Shown here one piece after another: positions 10,109-22,213 of a stretch of DNA of 64,000 nucleotides. Position numbers and translations under genes: made by a program. The DNA is from Tetracentron sinense. Taxonomy: Eukaryota; Streptophyta; Magnoliopsida; Trochodendrales; Trochodendraceae. The DNA lies in assembly GCA_015143295.1 (NCBI GenBank), contig CM026554.1:51458627-51522626 (forward strand). Direction: 5' to 3'. The stretch's first letter is position 1. Every line of letters starts with the position of its first letter. The notes below the pieces were generated by a model. It made no database searches, was not told the DNA's origin, and saw only the letters and a list, made by a program, of their open reading frames with translations.

Positions 10109-10280
10109 GGAGCTCTGCATCACGGGGTTGATGCGGAGCTCCCTTTTTTACACTATAAATGTGGCATTTTTGTAATTATTGATAGAGGCTGGGGTAATTT
10201 TGCAACACACTACAATTACACATTTGCTACCAGATAGTGTAAAAAGAGGAGCTCCACACAACGTGGTGATGCAGAGCTCC
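10109..10280. mobile_element. MITE with terminal inverted repeats of about 46 bp
   Basis: The left end GGAGCTCTGCATCAC...TACACTAT is mirrored by ATAGTGTA...GTGATGCAGAGCTCC on the right. The 172-bp unit has a non-coding AT-rich core. The family is not assigned because no clear target duplication was found. Confidence 0.75.
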
Positions 10281-10419
10281 TCCTTATATTTAAACTGTTC
10301 TACTTAATTTTGGAGACCAAATCCTCTATGATGATATCACCCCTGAGGTCACCATGTGCCCCTTTTGACACCCTTAACTGTGGTTAAGATTCACCCACAC
10401 CTAGGGTTCACCCACCCAT

Positions 10420-10525
10420 CCTTGTTCTTTTGCCCTAAAAGAGGGGAGAGTACGGGATTTGGAACTAGTACTCCCCACACAAAATGGGGAAGATATGCAT
10501 AACTTTTCATATGCAGAGCTCCCCC
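10420..10525. repeat. Dispersed repeat, copy 1
   Basis: TTCTTTTGCCCTAAAAGAGG, then GGAGAGT and ACAAAATGGGGAAGATATGC, match the segment at 12607-12700 closely. The right part (ATGCAGAGCTCC...ATATTTAAA) also echoes the right edge of the MITE ending at 10280. Confidence 0.6.
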
Positions 10526-10542
10526 ATCATATTTAAATTGTT

Positions 10543-10724
10543 GGGGAAATGCTAGCCCCCGTTTCTCTCTTCCACACTATAACACATATATATATCTTCA
10601 CTATTAATTCCAGGTTTCTTCCTTAATTAGTTATAACTTACTACAAAAGCAGTCGGGAATAGTTTAGACAAGTGTTCCACATTGATAAAGTGGGAAAGAG
10701 AGAAATTAAGGCTAGCATTCTCCT
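10543..10724. mobile_element. Small MITE-like inverted repeat
   Basis: GGGGAAATGCTAGC...TTTCTCTCTT on the left pairs with the complement of AAGAGAGAAA...GCTAGCATTCTCCT on the right, arms of about 40 bases with mismatches. The core is non-coding. Confidence 0.55.
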
Positions 10725-10912
10725 TAAACTAGTTGTTGTTAAATCGAAGAAACTCTCAATTTAGCTAGAAATAAATTGAGGTAGCATTTGGGAACACTTA
10801 ACTGTGATGGTTTGGTAACTTAGATTATATTTGAATTTGTGTTCTTCTCATGATAGCACATCTATGTTAGTTACAAACTGTGAGTTTTGGCTCAAATTTT
10901 GTATATAGGTTT

Positions 10913-11261
10913 TGTTGGAAAGTTAGTATTGATCTTACCCGGATCCTTGATGACTCGGTGTGCGACCCGAGTGATCCAATTTTGACCCGTATTTCCGATC
11001 CGTTTTGTTTTCTCGTTGTAACCCTAGATATATAAAGGGTTTTCTTTGAGGATGTGGTATAAGGATTTTTCGAGGGTTTTAAAAGAGGGTTTTGATAGAG
11101 CTTGTATACACTGTTTTTCTCCCGTATTCTTAGTAGATTTCTTTCCGTTTTCTCCCGTGGACGTAGACACATTACCGAACCACATATATCTTGTTTCGTT
11201 TGTGCGATTGCTTGATTTCTCGTTTTCTTATTCCTCTAGATTTGTCGAACTAGTTATAACA
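10913..11261 (+). mobile_element. Candidate copia-type solo LTR
   Basis: It begins TGTTGGAAAG and ends TTATAACA. It contains a TATA-like GATATATAAAGGG at about 11026 followed by a T-rich leader and ACCGAACCACATATATCTTG, an arrangement typical of copia LTR R/U5 regions. There is no internal domain and no matching 5-bp duplication, so the boundaries are tentative. Confidence 0.42.
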
Positions 11262-12606
11262 CAAACCCCTAGGTGATCATAATCCACCAATAAATCAATC
11301 CGCTACGAATTTAACTCCATGAAGGGAGGTTGATGATCGGGTGAGTTCAGGATATGAAAAATCCCATTAACCTGATATACGTGGATATGCAGCAACAAAT
11401 GCAGCCCAAATTAAATAATGTATGAGTCGGAGGCTGCTGATTGTTACTTCTCTTTCCTAAGAATTGAAGGTATTTTATCCGGCATCCAGTGCACTGCAAG
11501 AAGGCAGGCTGCTCATTGTGGTATACTGTACATCTGAATTCGAAGCATATACTTATAATTAGTATTCTTGATCATATTGATTGGAATAGCCACAGTCTCT
11601 CTCCCTAGCTAGCAATTACGATTTGACATGAAAGAGAGTTTGAACAAGAGAATTATACTTTTCCAGTGAGTATATTTATGATGGAGCAATTCATCACCTC
11701 ACTCTACATGAATCAATCAGGAGCCTTTATAATGAAATTGTTATGTCAGCAAAGGGAGTGAAATCAGGCACACCAAATAGGGAGGTAAGCATCCTCCTTA
11801 CCACTGTGCCATTTTAGGGTGAGGCACACAAATTAGAGACTGTATGTAAGTATCAACGCAATAGTTCGCTCCTTGCTCTCACAAATTAAGCCCCTTCAAC
11901 TGCCCATGAACTCTGATTATTTTTTTTAACCTTTAAATTTTTATTTTTTTTAAAATAATTTTGCTAAAAACAAGGGTAGATGGGTGTACCCTAAGGATGA
12001 GGGAATTTTAATCACAGTTGAAGAGAGTTAATAGGGTACACATGGCAGGAAAAAAAGCATCGAGACGCCTCCCTTCGCTCCTCGCTCAAGGAGGTGATTA
12101 TTTTCCTAACGAGTATTAAAAATGATATTTTCCGTGCCATAAAATAACTGTCATGCCGGACGGACCAGACAAGGTATTCCCCGGGCGACTATTTACCAAA
12201 AACACAGGTCTACCACCCGGTCAATTTTATTCCCCTTAAATCCCCTACTTCGAGGTTCAGGATTGATCCTCGATAATGGATCAAATAAAGGAGAAATGTT
12301 GCATTACACTGGCAGTCAGTGTAGAAAAAATAGTTTTTTTGGCAAAAAGTACACTTTCGAACCGGACCGGTTGAACCGATTGAATCGGGAACCAGCCACT
12401 CTACTGGTTTGATGCCCGGTTCGGTTATGAAAACAGTGGTGGGATGTACATTCTTCTTGGACGGTGGTTGGAGAAAAAAAGAGTTATGATCAGTCAAACA
12501 AAATGTCATTTGCCAACAAATTGGATTGTTAAGACAATTTTATCAAGTTAATGGACTTACATACATCAAATGGTTATGGTTGTTGGACAACTGGAAACAA
12601 AAAAAT
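11262..12606. other. Gene-free stretch
   Basis: I see no gene. Small symmetries are present, such as TACACTGGCAGTCAGTGTA near 12305 and the CCGGACCGGTTGAACCG words near 12362. Confidence 0.5.
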
Positions 12607-12770
12607 CATTCTTTTGCCCTAAAAAGAGGAGAGTGCGAGACCTGAAACTAGAACTCCTCACACAAAATGGGGAAGATATGCATAACTTTTCATGCATATC
12701 TCTCTCTCCCCAGGGGCGGAGGCAGGAATTTATCATGGGGAGGGGGGGGGGGGGCCCAAAATTTTTTTTT
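12607..12770. repeat. Dispersed repeat copy 2 plus MITE end fragment
   Basis: 12607-12700 repeats 10420-10520. At 12716 CAGGGGCGGAGGCAGG is an end fragment of the MITE family found at 6144 and 6610, followed by a G run and a T run. Confidence 0.55.
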
Positions 12771-12862
12771 TGGTGACTAAATTTGTGAGTAATTTCATCC
12801 ATACATTTTGTTTCTTCTTGTTTACGGGAGCAGTTGTCTCTTTGCCCTATGACAATGCTATA

Positions 12863-13249
12863 TCTTTACTATTATAATGGGAGAGGCAATTTTTCCCAAA
12901 TTCCTAAACTACCCTTATATAAAACAAAACTTTGATTTAATTCTGTACTTTAATTCCCAAACTACCCATTGCTCATCTTTATCTTTACTATTATAATGGG
13001 AGAGGCAGTGTAGCCTGATTTTTCCTAAATTCCTAAACTACCCTTATATAAAACAAAACTTTGATTTAATGCTTTACTTTAATTCCCAAACTATCCCTTG
13101 CTCATCTATTTATTTAAATAATAGAATTACAGCCAATTGTGATTGAGTCAATCGCATCTGCGGGTTAACATGTGTCCCTTTTAACTCTTATTAACTGCGG
13201 TTAACTCTTTCCACTCGCTCTCATGTGCATCGCATGTGCCACCCGCTAG
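12863..13249 (+). mobile_element. Helitron-like non-autonomous unit with a doubled 5' end
   Basis: Two head-to-tail copies of about 117 bp start TCTTTACTATTATAATGGGA (12863 and 12980), each after an A. The candidate 3' end is CTAG at 13246-13249, followed by T. It is preceded by a short hairpin (ATGTGCATCGCATGT, with two G-T pairs) about 8 bases upstream. 5'-TC, 3'-hairpin-CTRR and A/T insertion are Helitron hallmarks. No helicase is encoded. Confidence 0.42.
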
Positions 13250-13895
13250 TTAAATATAATATAACTTATTCAATGACTATGCCCTATTAAATAATTAAAC
13301 AAAATAGTTAAAACGTATATTTTTTTTTAAAATATTCAATGGGACAACTGACCCAAGACTAATCCTCTATGGTTATAACCAAACTCCTTGGAGTCCAATT
13401 CAAACACCAAAAGTGTTTTAACTCTAGTTAACAACTTTAACCTGTAGAGTTAATTTTTTTCTTAATTCTAAACATCAAGGTTAGGAGTGAATCTTAATCA
13501 TAATCAAGAGGTATTAAAGGAGACATGTTTGACCCGTGGGGTATAACCGATTCCAAGGACTTCGGTTATAATAGTAGAGGATTCTAAATCCTTAGTAAAC
13601 TATATTTAAAAAATAAATAAATTCAAAAGCTTAGGGGCACCCTTGAGATCGAATCACAACCAATCGCGATTGAACTCGGGGTGGGTTCAATCACACTCAC
13701 AGGCCAACCGTGTCCCTTGTTATCCTTATTAACCGTGGTTAAGATTTACAAATCCTTAGATGTTCAGCAATATAATCTTAGTTTTAGAAAAAATATTAAA
13801 CTATAGTTAAAGATTTGTAACCCTTACGAAGAAAGGATATGCTTAACGACAATTAATTACGAAGAAAGGATATTTTAGTCATTTTAACGTCCACG
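13250..13895. repeat. Diverged TTAACC-family repeats
   Basis: Words such as GTTAACAACTTTAACC, AACCGTGGTTAAGATTTACA and CTTAGATGTTCAGCAATATA relate this stretch to the 2390-3200 units. No gene is visible. Confidence 0.4.
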
Positions 13896-14089
13896 ATGAT
13901 ACTTTCTCGATTCCCTCCAATCCCCGACATCTACAAAAGTCCATATACGCACAAGCACAATTTACAACTTAGAATTTATCCAATTTCTCACTTAAAACTG
14001 TTTTTCCTTTGTTTCATTTCTAGGGTTCCATTTACTATCCGAATTTCTAGCTCACAGTCAAAAGCTCGCGCTTTGATTTACAGGCTTTA
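13896..14089 (+). promoter_or_regulatory. Probable promoter-proximal region and 5' leader of the RRM gene
   Basis: A pyrimidine-rich leader with TTTCTAGGGTTCCATTTA lies just upstream of the proposed ATG at 14090. No clear TATA box is visible. The assignment rests only on position. Confidence 0.35.
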
Positions 14090-14098
14090 ATGGCACAG
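14090..14098 (+). CDS. RRM gene exon 1 (coding part, tentative)
   Basis: Three codons (Met-Ala-Gln) before a CAG/GTATTA donor, phase 0. Supported only by phase fit and leader context. Confidence 0.4.
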
Positions 14099-14782
14099 GT
14101 ATTACCTCTCGTTCCTTAGCTTCTGCAAAACATGTTCTGTTTTGTTATTGCAACTAATTTTGAAAACATTGTTCTGTTTTGTTATTGCAACTAATATTGA
14201 AAACATTGTTCTGTTTGCACCGGACCACCATATCACATCCATTTTCACCACAATCACTTCCAGTAGCGACCCATTTTGATTTCATAATGAGGATTACACA
14301 GTCAGTAAATATTGCGAATTGCAATCAGGATAAGTACATAATCCGTTGACGATCAAGGTGGCTGATTATGTATCGAGACCATCAGCACAACCCCACTTAC
14401 ATAGGCCATTAAATTTTTTCATCATCACCTTATCCTATGGCACACGAGATCAGATCAGAATCAATTCCTGAGTTCAATGGCATAAGTGCTCATTGTGGAT
14501 TAGAGGAAGAAAAAAATTTGAATTTTGATTTCCCGCTCTATTTTTCCCTCCTTCAATCCGCCATGGACACATATGCAATTGAGCTCTCCCAAGTTCAATC
14601 GCAATTGACTGTGATCCGATCTCATGACACACATACATGTAAGTATATATATATCAATGTTTTAAAACGTGGAGACGTGAGACGAGGCGTTAGGACCTCA
14701 AGATGCGTAAGCTTCATACTCTCTCATTTTAACAAATAAATAAAATATAAGAAAAATTGTAAAAAGATTCAAAAAGTTAATG

Positions 14783-14841
<59 letters not shown>

Positions 14842-17800
14842 TTCGTGTACATTGTGTGTGTTCATGTGGGCGCACGCGTACACATGAGAAATACTATATA
14901 AATTTTTTTTGATCGATAAATACTATATAAATTAGTTGAAATAGTATTACAAAAACAATATTTAAGTCTCAGTTGTGGCTAGTAACCTAATTTTAGTTAA
15001 TGTATGAGATGTACGCTATAAACATAAAGCAAGCTTCAAGGCATGAGGCGTGTGCCTCATGTGAGTCTCATGCGGTTTAAGCCTCATGGTTGAGCCTCAA
15101 GGCGTTTTCCTTAAGCCTCGCATGTTTTTTAAAATACTGATATATATTAGTGTAGTCTCCATGCAACACCTAGGCGATAGAATTCGTAGGCAAGTTGTTG
15201 CCTAGCCGTGGCTTAGACGATGCCCAAAAGATCAAAATTTACTTTTTTTTTTCTTTTTCAAATTATAATAATTTCAGATTTTTATACTATTGTAAATAAA
15301 GTTTAAAAGTTAGAGATAAAGCATAAATAAGACCAAATTTTAATACAAAAAGTAAAGAGCATGGTTTGGATCAAGGGATGGAGAGTACATAGATCCATAT
15401 ACAGTAATACAGAAACCTTAAATACAATATGTCTTAAAAATATTTTACTATATGCGTTTAATTTATTTTTTCTAACTTTACATAGATCTCGGGCACCTTT
15501 GTCACTAGCACTTTAGTGTTCGGACAACGAGGCCTAGGCACTACAAGGCGATATCATCTTAATGAGAGTTTGCCTAGATCTTGCTTTGGCGATGTGGGTC
15601 TTGGCTAGGTGAGGTGGTGGCATAGGCGTTGGGTAGGCATAAATTTGGTTACACTAATATATATATATATTAAGAAATTACCTAGGTATTATGACCTGTC
15701 GTCTTGGAGCCCAACCCAAACTTGACACAATCGTCTTGTATATATATATATATATATATTTATTGTGTTCTGTTGGTCCTTGATTTGGGGCTTGTTACTG
15801 TATTAATCTGTGCACCAATTGTATCTTTGAATTTTTGTATATTCTCTTTTGTTTTCGGGATTTCCATTATACATTGATCGGGTATAATGGAATTATTTTT
15901 AGGGCACATTTTCGTTAACATGTGGTTGTTGACATAGTGCAATTTAGACAATCTGTACATTCTCTTACATATTTAGATTTCCTCTCTAGTTTGATTTGGT
16001 TTAATGTCATTAGTGATGGATGTTGCAGACAATGCACTCGTCAGAAGATCCTTCAAGAGACCATCGTAGGCTTCGATCCTCTCTCTCTCTCTCTCTCTCT
16101 TAATTTCTTATAGTTGAACATCTAGGTTTTCCTTTTTCATTGTGTTGCCACTGTATTTTGTGAGCTTGCAGTTCCTATGAAAGTTCCTTTTGTGATGGTT
16201 TTGTCCATGCCTTTGTGTGTTGAGCAGAGCGCGCAGTGAAAGGGCTAGAGGTTTTTGTTGGTGGTTTGGCTCAAACGGTAACAGAAAGCAAGATTCGCGA
16301 GGTTTGCTTTTGACCAAATTGATTATTATTATTATTATTTTTTTTTTTTGGGAGGGATTATATTTTTCACAACCAATGATAGAACTTGAAACTCAACCTC
16401 CGGTCAACGGGGTCTCAAGTCTTAGTTCCACTTGCAGTTCTTTAAATAATTGACCTTATCATTTAAGTTTTTGGAGTGTAAAGCTTGATCAAGATGGGAA
16501 AAACTGATGAGATTCTCAGAGACTTGACATTAATTTATTTATCCATTAATGATGTAAACTAATGAAATTTGTAACATTTAAACTATTTAGTTGATGTACA
16601 CATGTACAGCCACAAATATAATGCTACACACTTGATTATAATTCATTAGAGAAAAAATCTGTTAACATATAGAACCAAGTTATAAAGATTAATATCAAGT
16701 ATCACAGTATCCTAAAGTTTCAGGAATTTAAAACTAATTTGATACCCCATACCTGATCCAGCAGGACCACAACTTGAAATTTAAGGATTTTAAGGATACA
16801 CTGTACTTGATACGTCCTGAACTTGATACCTGTATTCCAATTGCGCCCTCTATAGCAAGTGACAAAGACTCACTTCCACTATAAAATAATTTTTGGCCGA
16901 GTTGGGTGCGACTTGGCCCTTATCGTTTAGTTTCAAGGGTTTCATAAGTGTGTCTGGATGTTCAGCTGCAGGCCCCATATACAACATTAGCGCCTTTGCT
17001 GCCTTGGAAGGTCGCATCCATATCCCATGCTTTTATTATGGAAACCTTTGAATGGAGACAACATCCCTCAATGGCTAATTCTTAAAAGACACGCCTTTCC
17101 TTATTGTTTAGTGTTCGCCTAGCAGGACAAATAAATACAGTAATACACGAATGGATCAAAATAAATTTCTATGCATGTGGTAGTGAATGAAAAGTAGGTT
17201 ATGGACATGTGTTGGTTCTAGTGTTGTCCAAGTTGTGCTTCTAAAATCCTTGTTGATAAGAACTTTGCATAGCAACTGAGAAGAGAAATAGCCTGACTTT
17301 CCTCCTTGCTATCGTATCCACCCTGGCCCTTGCAAAATGGGATTGGAAGAGAGCGTCTAGGGTACAAACTAAATGAACTACTCATAGCAATCACAATCAT
17401 TAAACCTTTAAAATGACAACTCCAAGCAACCTTAGAGATATCTGACAAACGGTTCATCCCTCCACTGTCATTCATTTTAAAACCTCATTGCATCGCCTTC
17501 GCTTGCAAAAGGCGCCTCAACTTTACTGTAGTAAGACCTCCATATCCTTGACCATGTACTTCAACTCAAAATTGTTAGCATTACCCCTTTGCTTCTAAAG
17601 TTTTTTTTTCCCAGATACCAGTTACTTCCGCCCAAAATTCTCTGCAGCCACTTAATTATGAGAACTTGGTTCCTTTAGCTGCTGAATGCCTCTCTCTCTC
17701 TCTCTTTATATATATTTATATATTTTCTTGGTCTTCAAATACCTCCTTCCAATCTACCAAACTGTACTAGAAAGGCTTTCGATTTCTTCCAACTTATGGC

Positions 17801-20800
17801 CCTCTAAATTAATACATCTGTAGAATAACAGATGAAAACCAGAAAACCTGTAATAATCAAAGTCATATGCCACCCAAAAGAGTACTTATTGTAAGCCACT
17901 AATTTTTATTTAAACCTTCTCACAGTCTTAAGGTAATTTGAAAGGGGTTCATAGACCTGGAGGTAGACTAAGGCAGAAGGGAGTAATGCATCCTTCTTGC
18001 ATCACATGATTTAAGAGAATTTCTCTATAGTTTAAAGTTTAAACTATTTGACATAGACAGTTAGTGTGTATATATGTTAACTATTATCTGTGTTGCTACA
18101 GAAACTGATTTCCCTTTTTTTTGTTTTTATGTGTAGAAATAATTTCAAAATTCAAACAGAAAAAGGGGGGGGGGGGGGGGGGGGGGGGGGAGGGAGAGTC
18201 TTCTAGAAGCTTTTTGACTCAACATGCACTGAATTAATGATGCATTTGACTTTGATCTAGCATATTTGAGTTAATGGACTGAACTTAAAGTCTATAAGAA
18301 GGCAGTTATATTATGGTTAGTTGGGTCTAATACGTATTTAATAGGGTCAAAGAGTTAATTTCCAACTGGAGTAGTCATACAGCCTAGTCAGATTTGGTCT
18401 TTGGTGCGTTGACTTGTTGAGGTCTAGCAATTTGTGCCCAATCTATTATAAAAGGAGGTGCTGATAACCTATAAACATTCTAAGTGTGATAAAATACTCT
18501 ATAATTAAGTTGTTTGAATCTTCTAGTAGCTAAAAGGGTGGCCGAAAATCTTGATGCAACTTTTTGTAGTTCTCTCTGCATCTCTCTTTTTTGTTCTTTG
18601 CAAAATTCAGAATTTAAAGTTTTAAACTTTGGTGTCGGTGCAAACTTCGGTCACTATGGAAATGGAAACCTTTCGAAGAAGTTTTAAAAAGTCCAAGGAA
18701 ACTGTAAAAATTAATTACATGCAGGAAATATCAAGAAAATATTAAAACTTAGGCAAAATAAATGACTAAGCATAATTACACATCCATAACTCATTACATA
18801 ACAAAATATAAGCATTTATAGTATCAAATATAAAAATAGGCAAAATAGCATGTGCTATTTGGAACTTTAAAGCCATATGTGTACATAAATGAGTGTTTTA
18901 AATGCGAATACATTCATAAAAAGAGATATATCACAATAGAACACATAAATTCTTGAATCATTAGTCATGATTCATAACTACATCTCTGATGTGGCTCGAA
19001 GTCATTTTCTATGTTTCAACGAGGAGGTTCACGCTGCTATAGGTAATGGCGGTATTTAGGGATGTCAATGGACTGGGCTGTCCTACGGCCTGGCCCGTTT
19101 GAAGCCCGGCACGAGCTTGTTTATGAGGCCCGTTTAATATTCAGGCTTGGGCCTAGAGCTAGAGATCCACTGGGCCCATTGGTAGGATTCTAATCGTGCC
19201 AGCTTGACCCGACCCGCTTAATAAAACATATATATATATATATTATAATATATGATATTAGTTTTATGTTAAATTACTAGTATTCCCCTAAATTAAGTCT
19301 TTGGAGAAGGCAAACGACTTGATTAGAGTGTTATGTTGGTAATTGTGGATTCCTTTCCCAAATCTCCAATTTTGTATAAACCCTCATTATCAGCTGTCTC
19401 TCACCTCACCCACAACTCACACACTGAAACGACAAACCCTCTGTGAAATCATTGAAGTGTAAACTATCTCTCTTTCTCTACTATGGTGTACTCGTGTGAG
19501 TGGTGACTCGGGGTTCCGACTCTCTACAAATCTACCTCTATGCACTGATTCACCCCCATCATATCCATAAATAGATGAGACCATTTGAGAAAAGAGAACA
19601 CACTAGGAGAAACCCAAGATGAACCATTTTCATGCACAGAGAAGGCAGGCTTTCAGCATTTCTGAAATTCCAATTCCCAACATAAAAAATATATTCAGGA
19701 ACTGTGCCTGTAAATTTGTTGTTGTTGAGGTGAAGGAGAGACATATGTGAGTGGAGACTCTGGAGAGAGAGTGTTCTTTGACTAGAGAGCCTTAGAGATT
19801 GGCATTGTTGAGATCTATTTCTACCATAGTTCAAAAACCGGAAAACTCGACTTGACCCGAAAGTTAGCCGGGTCGAGTAAGTCGGAAAACTCGAAAAAAA
19901 ATCGACTCGGTCCAACTCGGAATATATATGTAATAACTTAAAAATTTTGGGTTAAAAGAACTCAAAGTACGTTGGTTTTACAGCTTCAAACAACAAAATT
20001 AGGTTTAACAAAACCCATAGTAAGTTGTTTTTGTAGACCCTAAAAAATATGATGCAAAAATAGTGTGACATTTTAGTTTAGGTTTTAAAAAATGATAAAA
20101 ATACCCTTCTATGACTCGACCTAGTATGGAGAGTCGAAAAACTCGGCTAGACTCGATCGAGTCACCTAAGTAACTCGGTAAATAGTGTCTCCTTCGAGTT
20201 TTGAGGCGACTCGACTCGAAATTCAGCCGAGTCGAGTAACTCGGCCAAGTTACTCGGGTGACTCGCTGAGTTTTCGAACTATGTTACAACTACCAGAACT
20301 GGTGGTGCAGACATTTCTTGTTGAGACAAAAGACTCCTTTGCAAGAACAAACATTAAAAACCCTCCACGTGTCTAAAATCCCAAATGGGTCATTTATTAT
20401 TGCAGATTTTCATGCTTGGAGAGCTGTGTAGGCTCTGCCATGCCTTAAATTTGAAGTACCATATGGGGTTTGATTGTTGATTATCCCCAATCCACGATCC
20501 CCTTCCTCCGCCACTGCCAACACTAGCACTGTCATGGCGCCACCACCAACACCAAAAGTAGCTTTTGTTGGAATTATTTAGAGGAGAAGACCTAGAAACC
20601 AGCTCTTCCCCATTTTAGGTGAAGAAAAAAATTATTTACGTGAGGGATTTGGTTGTAGGGTTTTGCTAATGGGGTTCTAGCATTGAAGAAAGAAAATGGA
20701 GGAGTTGATTGGTTTTAAATGTGTTTATTTATTTACTATATTTACGATTATGGGCTTTATTATTATTTCTTTCTAAACTCCTTATTTTCAATCCTCATAT

Positions 20801-22178
20801 TTATTATGGAAGAACTCCCAGCCTGGCCGACTCGTTTATTGGCTCGAAAATGAAAACCAAATTGTATGCCCGCCCAAGCCCATTTATAAATTGGGTTGCC
20901 CATACAAACTTGTTGGCCTGTTAAGCCCCTAAGGCCAGATAATTTGGCCCGCCTATGAAAACTTGTAGGCTGCCAAGCCTGTATAAACCCCAATTAAAAT
21001 TAGCCTGCACAAGCCTGTAAAGGCTCGATTAAAATTGGCCCACCCAAACCTGCAATGGCTTGAGCCCGGTCCGATTAATAATAAGGTGGTCTCGGGCCTA
21101 CCTGTTAAACTCGTTTAATCCTGTTAAACTCGTTTATTAAACAGGCCGCAATCTATCTGGCTTGATCCTGGCCCATCCCGACTCGTTTGATGTACTCCCG
21201 AATGTATTGCTCTTATTGTCGAGCATTAATAATACCCGCAAGTATCCCTAATTATGGGTAGTTTGGGTGATGAGTTACACTTGCAATCTTGTAAAAATAC
21301 TCATAGGCTCATAACCAAGACTATCAGTAGTGCCATATCCATAAGACCATGAGTATAATCATAAAGCATCATTCATTATCATGAGAAATGAGTAAGACCA
21401 TTTGCCTAATTGTTGTATGATTTATAATGAGCTTACTCTCACAACTTCAGCATATTACCTCAGGTCTGCTTGATAGGGATAGTCGGGTTTGAGTTCTAAA
21501 CAACAAGGGGCAGTTCTCAGTGAGATCCTTTCTACAATCTTGGCAAGCTAGGCTTAATCTATCATGTCCTCATCAAGTTGGGTGGTACCCATCGGTACCC
21601 TCTAAGGTTTCGGTCTTCTTATGGACAATGGTTTTAGATAAAATCCTAACAAACAATTACCTCATGCACAGAGAATGGTTTCTTGCTAAGCGGTGTTTCA
21701 TGTGCCATCTAGCGGGGGAATCTGTGGATCTCCTATTGTTGCACTATCTAGTTGCGAGAGATGTAGTACTATTTCCTATCACACCTTTGAATCCCTTGGA
21801 TACTGCCCCGATCATTTCGGAGCTTCTTATCTTGTAGGATTTCAATGTTGTTACCTTCGCTAGCAGGAGTGATTTGGCCCTTTCTTCCGGGAGCGATAGC
21901 ATGGGCCCTTTGGAAGGAGAGGAATATGAAGGTCTTCGAGGATACTACTTTGACCATTTCCCAAATTCAGTCACGAGCCTGCCAACTAGTCTCATCGTGA
22001 TGCTCTGTAGAGGGTGGGGGGAATTGAGGACCCTTGGGGAGATATCTATTCTTCGTAGCCATGCGATGTAGCATGGGTTCGTTATTGCTGTATTATTAAG
22101 TTTTATGCTTCCCCCAATTCACTTTTTGTGAACTATGCACTTTACTTCCCTCTTTACCTGTGTGCGCACGCGCGCGCG

Positions 22179-22213
<35 letters not shown>

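Larger units (their letters stand above)
19057..21250. mobile_element. hAT-like element of 2.2 kb carrying foreign sequence
   Basis: Ends TAGGGATGTCAATGG and, reversed, TAGGGATACTTGCGGG. The subterminal zones are rich in GGCCCGTTT/AAACGGGCC-type words (GCCTGGCCCG, GTTAAACTCG). The middle (about 19260-20700) differs in character. It includes a promoter-like stretch on + (TTTGTATAAACCCTC) and an LRR-like fragment on -. No target duplication was found. Confidence 0.5.

Noticed and set aside
14698-14883. Frame with an Ile-Tyr repeat
   Set aside because: It is a translation of the (TA)n microsatellite in a transposon.
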